60,000 nt of DNA, taken from assembly GCF_026151205.1 (NCBI RefSeq), contig NC_087076.1, positions 21,324,828-21,384,827 of the forward strand, in the 5' to 3' direction. The stretch comes from Bolinopsis microptera. Its lineage: Eukaryota; Ctenophora; Tentaculata; Lobata; Bolinopsidae. The position numbers and the translations under genes were made by a program. Shown piece by piece: positions 10,396 to 22,300 of the stretch. Below the pieces are notes generated by a model. That model was given only the letters and a program-made list of their open reading frames with translations. It made no database searches and had not been told where the DNA came from. Position 1 is the first letter of the stretch, and every line of letters starts with the position of its first letter.

Positions 10396-13300
10396 ATGAA
10401 TTGTAAAGAAACGTGTCAGTCAGACAAACTACTGAATCTTGCCTCAAAGGGACGTGCAATGCTACTTCAGGTAAAATGTAGCTTATTTACAGTCTTTTCT
10501 CTCTAGTTTAGCGTTTTAAACGCCAAAATGAGAAAATGGCAATTTTTGCCCTCCTATCGTATTTCCACCTTGAATATTTTTCTCGCTCGAACGTGAGGGT
10601 CTCTCTTGTTTCTTCAAACATGTTTCAAAATCATAGATGCTTTTTTAAAGTAATACGACCAGAGTAAAGGGTTAGGTGATCGGCTTTCTCCCCATATGTT
10701 GCATAAATCAATTTTTAGTACGCTGATATCTTTGTATCTTTACACCCAAACTGGAACTCCCATTTTCTTATCTCACAAGATCGGTTGTATTCTATATCTA
10801 AGATAACTAAACTCACAACTGATTCAAGGCAGCAGTCGATGTTGGAGACTTGGAGAGGGAGGCCAGGGCCAGGGTGGCAGTGAAACTTTGCGGGCTTTCT
10901 AAACGTTTCTTATACTTAACACGTTTTTGCTAGTAGTTGACGTTTTTGCTAGTAGTTGACGACGTTGTATTCTAACTTTCTAAGATACGCTTTAAATAAT
11001 TAATTACAATAAACACTGAACTTTATCGAGTTCCAAAGTTCTTACCTAAGGGCCTCAACTAGATTTCACATACGATTCTATTTTAACTGCGACACCCCTA
11101 GGAAGCCCTGTGTAAAGGAGAAGGCTGCACGAGCTGCTCTAACAAGAATAAAGACACCTTGCTTATCTTAGCTGCTAAACATGGACACCTCAACGTAGTG
11201 CGGACCTTACTCGACCACTTTGGGAGTGAGTATTTTAGGGACTTAGTTGATAAATCCTGTTTTATTTCTACATAATCGGATCGGACTTTATTTGAACATA
11301 CATTAATTGGACGCTGGAGGCCCTAGCGTTCATTTTTAATGTCTGTTCAAATAAAGCCCGACAAGGTAGTTAAATTAAATACATTAAATGGATGCCTTTT
11401 AGCGTTAATTTTAATGTCCGTTCACGCAATGCCCAGTCAAATTTAAACGTCCGATAAGGTATGTCAACGAAACGTAACTAACCAATCTTTTCTGAATTCT
11501 GTCAGGTTACTCACTAATGTTTACTGTCAAGTGACTCATTAATGTTAACTGTCAGGTGACTCACTAATGTTAACTGTTAGGTGACTCACTAATGTTAACT
11601 GTCAAGTGACTCACTAATGTTAACTGTCAGGTGACTCACTAATGTTAACTGTCAAGTTACTCACTAATGTTCACTGTCAGGCGACTCACTAATGTTAACT
11701 ATCAGGTAACTCACTAATGTTAACTGTCAGGTGACGCACTAATGTTAACTGTCAGGTGACTCACTAATGTTGACTGTCAGGTGACTCACTAATGTTTACT
11801 GTCAAGTGACTCATTAATGTTCACTGTCAGGTTACTCACCAATGTTTACTATCAGGTTACTCACTATTGTTAACCCCCTATCAAGATTCTAAAAAAAGTG
11901 CGATGAGATTGGATTTTGACACTAGAAGTGCGATTTTCACGAAATGTACTCCCCACCCCCCCCCCCCCCTCCAGCCTGCAAGATTTCTTGCCCCACAAAT
12001 TATTTTCTATTTAAAAAGATTTCGCGAGTCCCTTTGTAAGCGAAAAGTATGTCACTGTTATTGGATCCATAAATAACGAAAAATTTACGTGCGTATTTTC
12101 ATGAATTGTATTATGTTACATATTGTAATTATGGTAAGCCTCACGTAGCACGATGGTTGAGGGCGCGCTCGTCAAGCAGTTGACTCTGGTTCGAGTCTCG
12201 TCGGCGGTCATTCTTTTGGCAATTATTAATTATTTTACTAAAATTATCATCAGAGCACCTTGTAATATACGTTATCCGATAGATTATACTGTTCGTACTT
12301 CATCTAGAGAACTAAGAGACTGAGAAGACCGGCATTTAAGGATTTGTCCGGGGAAGGCCTCGTTCACACTGGAACATGTCAAATTATTGTAAACGGAGTT
12401 ATCTGGTAATGTTTGTTTTGTTTATGGCTAGAATTTAGAATGGAATCAATGTGATGAGGATCCAGAGTTAATTACCTGCTAGGATTAATAAGTCAGTTCT
12501 CCAGTTGAAGAGACCCTTTCTCAAACTTTTAATGAAGAAATATTCACTATGCCTATGGCAGTATCAAGTATATTCTGAGAAAGAATATAGCCAGGAATAG
12601 TACCTCCTTTAATGGTAACCATGGTAACTATAGTAACCACTGTGAATCTTGATCTTATAACAACTAGTATCCTTTAAGACTTAGACAGTACAGTGAATAA
12701 ACACGCTGAAAAGCGATGAAAATGCAAGCGCGCGACCGAATATGTAGTGCTGAAAGAGGGTGCCGAAATCTCGCGGAGAATCTCACGATATTGTGAGCCT
12801 AGCTATGAGATTTAAACGAAACTCGCAAAAATCTGGCAAAAATCTCGCGCGCGTTACGTCGAAGTTTTCACGCTATAAACAAGTGATAAAATACACGTTA
12901 AGAGTACATATAAAATACATGTTAAGTTCCTAATTCCCTCAACTTTTAAGTTAAACTTTTTCTGTTTCCTCATTTATTTACAAATTTTGTGCGATGAGTC
13001 CGGCTCGCAATCTCGCATAAATCTTGAGCTGGGTTGTTAACTGTCAAGTTACTCACTAATGTTAACTGTCAGGTGACTCACTAATGTTAACTGTTAGGTG
13101 ACTCACTAATGTTAACTGTCAGGTGACTCACTAATGTTTACTGTCAGGTGACTCACTAATGTTAACTGTCAAGTTACTCATTAATGTTCACTGTCAGGCG
13201 ACTCACTAATGTTAACTGTCAGGTGACTCACTAATGTTAACTGTCAAGTGACGCACTAATGTTTACTGTCAGGTGACTTACTAATGTTTACTGTCAAGTG

Positions 13301-16300
13301 ACTCACTAATGTTTACTGTCAAGTGACTCACTAATGTTCACTGTCAAGTGACTCACTAATGTTTACTGTCAAGTGACTCACTAATGTTCACTGTAAAGTG
13401 ACTCACTAATGTTAACTGTCAGGTTACTCACTAATGTTTACTGTCATGTCAAGTGACTCACTAATGTTCACTGTAAAGTGACTCACTAATGTTAACTGTC
13501 AGGTGACTCACTAATGTTAACTGTTAGGTGACTCACTAATGTTAACTATCAGGTGACTCACTAATGTTAACTGTCAGGTGACTCACTAATGTTCACTGTA
13601 AAGTGACTCACTAATGTTAACTGTCAGGTGACTCACTAATGTTAACTGTTAGGTGACTCACTAATGTTAACTGTTAGGTGACTCACTAATGTTAACTATC
13701 AGGTGACTCACTAATGTTAACTGTCAGGTGACTCACTAATGTTCACTGTCAAGTTACTCACTAATGTTAACTGTCAGGTGACTCACTAATGTTAACTGTT
13801 AGGTGACTCATTAATGTTAACTGTCAGGTGACTCACTAATGTTTACTGTCAGGTGACTCACTAATGTTAACTGTCAAGTGACGCACTAATGTTTACTGTC
13901 AGGTGACTCACTAATGTTTACTGTCAAGTGACTCACTAATGTTTACTGTCAGGTGACTCACTAATGTTTACTGTCAGGTGACTCAGTAATGTTCACTATC
14001 AAGTTACTCACTAATGTTTACTGTCAGGTGACGCACTAATGTTAACTGTCAGGTGACGCACTAATGTTTACTGTCAAGTGACTCACTAATGTTTACTGTC
14101 AAGTGACTCACTAATGTTCACTGTAAAGTGACTCACTAATGTTAACTGTCAAGTTACTCACTAACGTTAACTGTCAGGTGACTCACTAATGTTAACTGTC
14201 AAGTGACGCACTAATGTTTACTGTCAAGTGACTCACAAATGTTTACTGTCAAGTGACTCACTAATGTTTACTATCAGGTGACTCACTAATGTTTATTGAC
14301 AAGTGACTCATTAATGTTTACTGTCAAGTGACTCACTAATGTTAACTGTCAAGTTACTCACTAATGTTAACTGTCAGGTGACTCACTAATGTTAACTGTT
14401 AGGTGACTCACTAATGTTAACTGTCAGGTGACTCACTAATGTTTACTGTCAGGTGACTCACTAATGTTAACTGTCAAGTGACGCACTAATGTTTACTGTC
14501 AAGTGACGCACTAATGTTTACTGTCAGGTGACTCACTAATGTTTACTGTCAGGTGACTCACTAATGTTAACTGTCAAGTTACTCACTAATGTTTACTGTC
14601 AGGTGACTCACTAATGTTTACTGTCAGGTGACTCACTAATGTTAACTATCAGGTGACTCACTAATGTTAACTGTCAGGTAACTCACTAATGTTCACTGTC
14701 AAGTGACTCACTAATGTTCACTGTAAAGTGACTCACTAATGTTAACTGTCAGGTGACTCACTAATGTTAACTGTCAGGTGACTCACTAATGTTAACTGTT
14801 AGGTGACTCACTAATGTTAACTATCAGGTGACTCACTAATGTTAACTGTCAGGTAACTCACTAATGTTCACTGTCAAGTGACTCACTAATGTTTACTGTC
14901 AAGTGACTCACTAATGTTCACTGTAAAGTGACTCACTAATGTTCACTGTAAAGTGACTCACTAATGTTAACTGTCAGGTGACTCACTAATGTTAACTGTC
15001 AGGTGACTCACTAATGTTAACTGTTAGGTGACTCACTAATGTTAACTATCAGGTGACTCACTAATGTTAACTGTCAGGTAACTCACTAATGTTCACTGTC
15101 AAGTGACTCACTAATGTTTACTGTCAAGTGACTCACTAATGTTCACTGTAAAGTGACTCACTAATGTTAACTGTCAGGTTACTCACTAATGTTTACTGTC
15201 ATGTCAAGTGACTCACTAATGTTAACTGTCAGGTGACTCACTAATGTTAACTGTTAGGTGACTCACTAATGTTAACTATCAGGTGACTCACTAATGTTAA
15301 CTGTCAGGTAACTCACTAATGTTCACTGTCAAGTGACTCACTAATGTTCACTGTAAAGTGACTCACTAATGTTAACTGTCAGGTGACTCACTAATGTTAA
15401 CTGTCAGGTGACTCACTAATGTTAACTGTTAGGTGACTCACTAATGTTAACTATCAGGTGACTCACTAATGTTAACTTTCAGGTAACTCACTAATGTTCA
15501 CTGTCAAGTGACTCACTAATGTTTACTGTCAAGTGACTCACTAATGTTCACTGTAAAGTGACTCACTAATGTTAACTGTCAAGTTACTCACTAATGTTAA
15601 CTGTCAGGTGACTCACTAATGTTAACTGTTAGGTGACTCACTAATGTTAACTGTCAGGTGACTCACTAATGTTTACTGTCAGGTGACTCACTAATGTTAA
15701 CTGTCAAGTGACTCACTAATGTTAACTGTCAAGTGACGCACTAATGTTTACTGTCAGGTGACTCACTAATTTTACTGTCAAGTGACTCACTAATGTTTAC
15801 TGTCAAGTGACTCACTAATGTTTACTGTCAGGTGACTCACTAATGTTTACTGTCAAGTGACTCACTAATGTTTACTGTCAAGTGACTCACTAATGTTTAC
15901 TGTCAAGTGACTCACTAATGTTTACTGTCAGGTGACTCACTAATGTTTACTGTCAAGTGACTCACTAATGTTTACTGTCAGGTGACTTACTAATGTTTAC
16001 TGTCAAGTGACTCACTAATGTTAACTGTCAGGTGACTCACTAATGTTTACTGTCAAGTGACTCACTAATGTTAACTGCCAGGTGACTCACTAATGTTTAC
16101 TGTCAGGTGACTCACTAATGTTAACTGTCAAGTGACGCACTAATGTTTACTGTCAGGTGACTCACTAATGTTTACTGTCAAGTGACTCACTAATGTTTAC
16201 TGTCAAGTGACTCACTAATGTTTACTGTCAAGTGACTCACTAATGTTTACTGTCAGGTGACTCACTAATGTTTACTGTCAAGTGACTCACTAATGATAAC

Positions 16301-19300
16301 TGTCAGGTGACGCACTAATGTTTACTGTTAGGTGACTCACTAATGTTAACTGTCAGGTGACTCACTAATGTTAACTGTCAGGTGACTCACTAATGTTTAC
16401 TGTCAAGTGACTCACTAATGTTTACTGTCAAGTGACTCACTAATGTTTACTGTCAGGTGACTCACTAATGTTTACTGTCAAGTGACTCACTAATGATAAC
16501 TGTCAGGTGACTCACTAATGTTTACTGTTAGGTGACTCACTAATGTTTACTGTTAGGTGACTCACTAATGTTTACTGTCAGGTGACTCACTAATGTTTAC
16601 TGTCAAGTGACTCAGTAATGTTAACTGTCAAGTGACTCACTAATGTTAACTGTCAGGTGACTCACTAATGTTTACTGTCAGGTGACTATATGGAGTGCTT
16701 TAACAAGACAGGTAAAAGAGCTCTACACGAAGCAGCACAGAACAAACGTCTTGATATCACGCAGTTTCTCATAAGCAAAGGTAGGCACTTTTTAGAAATT
16801 ACATTTACTTCGAAAATTAGGTTCATGGCGATTAGCACTTGATTGTAACAAGATTGGCTACTTTTTGGTTGTGATCACAAAACTTTAAACGTAATCAGAC
16901 CCGACTCGGAGATGGCTGTCGGGATACATTGGGAGCTTTCTATCTTTATTATTGCATCATTTATTAGAGCCCTCCTTGTGGAAGGCTTACCAAAAGATGT
17001 GAGGTCTGGTCTCCGGAGAGAACCAGTTACACATTGGAACTTAATCTTACCTCAAATTATTTGTTATATAGTAGTGTTGAAAGTATTAAAACTGCCGATT
17101 GAGTGGTGCTAGGCCTATTTGTATGTCAACCTAGCTCTTTCCTTGCGCGGATCCATGGAAATTATCAGAATCTTTCCTTGCTAGCCTCCAGAGCGGCAAG
17201 TAATGAGACACGTGAAGGTCACAAGATAGCACGGCTCAACGCCAAAGTGGTCACATGACCATCTCATGTTGCCGATAATGGCCTTTTCCATTAGCCACCT
17301 TAAAAGGGATGTAATTGGACGTGTTTGAGATGCAGCTCGATGCTGCCCATACTTCATCAGAGTGCTCTGGATATTGTCGACAGCATTTCGTTCCTTTCCT
17401 TTGAGAACAGAAAAGGGGCCTTTTTCCCCTTAAAAAAGTGTCACCCGAGTCTCAAGAATAGAAAGGATCCGTTGGTTGACAAATAATTTGCAAAAGGATA
17501 CGGCACCGGGAATTCCCAGGCGGTCACCCATCCAAGTACTAACCCGGCCTGCAGTTGCTTAACTTCCCAGATCGAACGAGATGGGGTGTATTCAACCGAG
17601 TATGGCCGTATCCGACAGTCTTGAAATTACGGCCGCTACATTTACTTCGGTCAGTCGGTTAAAGTACGCGAAAATTAGGTTCATGGCGATTAGCACTTGA
17701 TTGTAACAAGATTGGCTACTTTTTGGTTGTGATCACAAAACTTTAAACGTAATCAGACCCGACTCGGAGATGGCTGTCGGGATACATTGGGAGCTTTCTA
17801 TCTTTATTATTGCATCGTTTATTAGAGCCCTCCTTGTGGAAGGCTTACCAAAAGATGTGAGGTCTGGTCTCCGGAGAGAACCAGTTACACATTGGAACTT
17901 AATCTTACCTCAAATTATTTGTTATATAGTAGTGTTGAAAGTATTAAAACTGCCGATTGAGTGGTGCTAGGCCTATTTGTATGTCAACCTAGCTCTTTCC
18001 TTGCACGGATCCATGGAAATTCTCAGAATCTTTCCTTGCTAGCCTCCAGAGCGGCAAGTAATGAGACACGTGAAGGTCACAAGATAGCACGGCTCAACGC
18101 CAAAGTGGTCACATGACCATCTCATGTTGCCCATAATGCCTTTTCCATTAGCCACCTTAAAAGGGATGTAATTGGACGTGTTTGAGATGCAGCTCGATGC
18201 TGCCCATACTTCATCAGAGTGCTCTAGAGATTGTCGACAGCATTTCGTTCCTTTCCTTTGAGGACAGAAACGGGGCCTTTTTTCCCAAAAAAGTGTCACC
18301 CGAGTCTCAAGAATAGAAAGGATCCGTTGGTTGACAAATAATTTGAAAAAGGATACGGCACCGGGAATTCCCAGGCGGTCACCCATCCAAGTACTAACCC
18401 GGCCTGCAGTTGCTTAACTTCCCAGATCGAACGAGATGGGGTGTATTCAACCGAGTATGGCCGTATCCGACAGTCTTGAAATTACGGCCGCTACATTTAC
18501 TAGGTCAGTCGGTTAAAAAACGCTAAAATCAGGTTCATGGCGATTAGCACTTGATTGTAACAAGATTGGCTACTTTTTGCATTGGTTGTGATCACAAAAC
18601 TTTAAACGTAATCAGACCCGACTCGGACGATGGCTGTCGGGATACATTGGGAGCTTTCTATCTTTATTATTGCATCGTTTATTAGAGCCCTCCTTGTGGA
18701 AGGCTTACCAAAAGATGTGAGGTCTGGTCTCCGGAGAGAACCAGTTACACATTGGAACTTAATCTTACCTCAAATTATTTGTTATATAGTAGTGTTGAAA
18801 GTATTAAAACTGCCGATTGAGTGGTGCTAGGCCTATTTGTATGTCAACCTAGCTCTTTCCTTGCACGGATCCATGGAAATTCTCAGAATCTTTCCTTGCT
18901 AGCCTCCAGAGCGGCAAGTAATGAGACACGTGAAGGTCACAAGATAGCACGGCTCAACGCCAAAGTGGTCACATGACCATCTCATGTTGCCGATAATGCC
19001 TTTTCCATTAGCCACCTTAAAAGGGATGTAATTGGACGTGTTTGAGATGCAGCTCGATGCTGCCCATACTTCATCAGAGTGCTCTAGAGATTGTCGACAG
19101 CATTTCGTTCCTTTCCTTTGAGGACAGAAACGGGGCCTTTTTTCCCAAAAAAAGTGTCACCCGAGTCTCAAGAATAGAAAGGATCCGTTGGTTGACAAAT
19201 AATTTGCAAAAGGATACGGCACCGGGAATTCCCAGGCGGTCACCCATCCAAGTACTAACCCGGCCTGCAGTTGCTTAACTTCCCAGATCGAACGAGATGG

Positions 19301-22300
19301 GGTGTATTCAACCGAGTATGGCCGTATCCGACAGTCTTGAAATTACCGCCGCTACATTTACTTGGGTCAGTCGGTTAAAGTACGCGAAAATTAGGTTCAT
19401 GGCGATTAGCACTTGATTGTAACAAGATTGGCTACTTTTTGGTTGTGATCACAAAACTTTAAAAGTAATAAGACTCGACTCGGAGTTGGCTGTCGGGATA
19501 CATTGGGAGCTTTCTATCTTTATTATTGCATCGTTTATTAGAGCCCTCCTTGTGGAAGGCTTACCAAAAGATGTGAGGTCTGGTCTCCGGAGAGAACCAG
19601 TTACACATTGGAACTTAATCTTACCTCAAATTATTTGTTATATAGTAGTGTTGAAAGTATTAAAACTGCCGATTGAGTGGTGCTAGGCCTATTTGTATGT
19701 CAACCTAGCTCTTTCCTTGTGCGGATCCATGGAAATTATCAGAATCTTTCCTTGCTAGCCTCCAGAGCGGCAAGTAATGAGACACGTGAAGGTCACAAGA
19801 TAGCACGGCTCAACGCCAAAGTGGTCACATGACCATCTCATGTTGCCGATAATGGCTTTTCCATTAGCCACCTTAAAAGGGATGTAATTGGACGTGTTTG
19901 AGATGCAGCTCGATGCTGCCCATACTTCATCAGAGTGCTCTAGAGATTGTCGACAGCATTTCGTTCCTTTCCTTTGAGAACAGAAAAGGGGCCTTTTTCC
20001 CCTTAAAAAAGTGTCACCCGAGTCTCAAGAATAGAAAGGATCCGTTGGTTGACAAATAATTTGCAAAAGGATACGGCACCGGGAATTCCCAGGCGGTCAC
20101 CCATCCAAGTACTAACCCGGCCTGCAGTTGCTTAACTTCCCAGATCGAACGAGATGGGGTGTATTCAACCGAGTATGGCCGTATCCAACAGTCTTGAAAT
20201 TACGGCCGCTACATTTACTTGGTCAGTCGGTTAAAGTACGCTAAAATCAGGTTCGTGGCGATTAGCACTTGATTGTAACAAGATTGGCTACTTTTTGCAT
20301 TGGTTGTGATCACAAAACTTTAAACGTAATCAGACCCGACTCGGAGATGGCTGTCGGGATACATTGGGAGCTTTCTATCTTTATTATTGCATCGTTTATT
20401 AGAGCCCTCCTTGTGGAAGGCTTACCAAAAGATGTGAGGTCTGGTCTCCGGAGAGAACCAGTTACACATTGGAACTTAATCTTACCTCAAATTATTTGTT
20501 ATATAGTAGTGTTGAAAGTATTAAAACTGCCGATTGAGTGGTGCTAGGCCTATTTGTATGTCAACCTAGCTCTTTCCTTGCGCGGATCCATGGAAATTCT
20601 CAGAATCTTTCCTTGCTAGCCTCCAGAGCGGCAAGTAATGAGACACGTGAAGGTCACAAGATAGCACGGCTCAACGCCAAAGTGGTCACATGACCATCTC
20701 ATGTTGCCGATAATGGCTTTTCCATTAGCCACCTTAAAAGGGATGTAATTGGACGTGTTTGAGATGCAGCTCGATGCTGCCCATACTTCATCAGAGTGCT
20801 CTGGAGATTGTCGACAGCATTTCGTTCCTTTCCTTTGAGGACAGAAACGGGGCCTTTTTTCCCCAAAAAAAGTGTCACCCGAGTCTCAAGAATAGAAAGG
20901 ATCCGTTGGTTGACAAATAATTTGCAAAAGGATACGGCACCGGGAATTCCCAGGCGGTCACCCATCCAAGTACTAACCCGGCCTGCAGTTGCTTAACTTC
21001 CCAGATCGAACGAGATGGGGTGTATTCAACCGAGTATGGCCGTATCCGACAGTCTTGAAATTACGGCCGCTACATTTACTAGGTCAGTCGGTTAAAGTAC
21101 GCGAAAATCAGGTTCATGGCGATTAGCACTTGATTGTAACAAGATTGGCTACTTTTTGGTTGTGATCACAAAACTTTAAACGTAATCAGACCCGACTCGG
21201 AGATGGCTGTCGGGATACATTGGGAGCTTTCTATCTTTATTATTGCATCGTTTATTAGAGCCCTCCTTGTGGAAGGCTTACCAAAAGATGTGAGGTCTGG
21301 TCTCCGGAGAGAACCAGTTACACATTGGAACTTAATCTTACCTCAAATTATTTGTTATATAGTAGTGTTGAAAGTATTAAAACTGCCGATTGAGTGGTGC
21401 TAGGCCTATTTGTATGTCAACCTAGCTCTTTCCTTGCGCGGATCCATGGAAATTCTCAGAATCTTTCCTTGCTAGCCTCCAGAGCGGCAAGTAATGAGAC
21501 ACGTGAAGGTCACAAGATAGCACGGCTCAACGCCAAAGTAGTCACATGACCATCTAATGTTGCTGATAATGGCTTTTCCATTAGCCACCTTAAAAGGGAT
21601 GTTATTGGACGTGTTTGAGATGCAGCTCGATGCTGCCCTTACTTCATCAGAGTGCTCTGGATATTGTCGACAGCATTTCGTTCCTTTCCTTTGAGAACAG
21701 AAAAGGGGCCTTTTTCCCCTTAAAAAAGTGTCACCCGAGTCTCAAGAATAGAAAGGATCCGTTGGTTGACAAATAATTTGCAAAAGGATACGGCACCGGG
21801 AATTCCCAGGCGGTCACCCATCCAAGTACTAACCCGGCCTGCAGTTGCTTAACTTCCCAGATCGAACGAGATGGGGTGTATTCAACCGAGTATGGCCGTA
21901 TCCGACAGTCTTGAAATTACGGCCGCTACATTTACTTGGTCAGTCGGTTAAAATACGCTAAAATCAGGTTCATGGCGATTAGCACTTGATTGTAACAAGA
22001 TTGGGGGGGGGGGGGGGGGGGGGGGGGCCAACCATATTAAAGTATATTAAAGTATATCCCCGGGTCAAAATCGGAAAAAATCCTACATTTTAATATACTT
22101 TAATATACCAACAATTAGAAGATTTATATTCTTCGTTAAGATTTACATGATGAACTATATTTTTCACTCAGATTCGCAAGATAAGCCTGTTTTAGGACTA
22201 GTACATGAATTTCCATCCAGATTGGTCAAAAATTGGCTGAGCTATGAGCTTTAAAAAATATGCCCATATTTGGGCATACGCTTTTGCCCAAATTCGCTTT

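Noticed and set aside
10829-10873. Possible extra ANKRD16 exon (AAVDVGDLEREARAR)
   Set aside because: It is in phase and looks ankyrin-like, but direct splicing of 10470 to 11102 gives a gap-free match to vertebrate ANKRD16, and the donor here is weak (GTGGCA).
12138-12213. Functional tRNA gene
   Set aside because: The A and B boxes are good, but the T stem and acceptor stem do not pair properly. Listed as SINE-like instead.
13034-16681. CRISPR-like regular repeats
   Set aside because: The 25-bp units abut directly with no unique spacers, and the context is an animal intron.
17041-17060. Plus-strand ATCTTACCTC resembling the 5' end of U1 snRNA
   Set aside because: U1 starts ATACTTACCTG, and the rest of the plus strand does not fit U1. 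The minus-strand reading as an SL donor with hairpins and Sm site explains the sequence better.
16912-17112. A 66-codon open frame (MAVGIHWELSIFI...) perfectly repeated 11-12 times across the array
   Set aside because: It lies antisense over the SL RNA gene and its 3' box. Its conservation is explained by the RNA gene and array homogenisation, and there is no independent sign of coding.
18039-18386. Repeated 115-codon minus-strand frame in several array units
   Set aside because: It begins inside the 5S gene and runs through spacer. It is intact in only some units because indels in the spacer break it, so it is not a protein gene.
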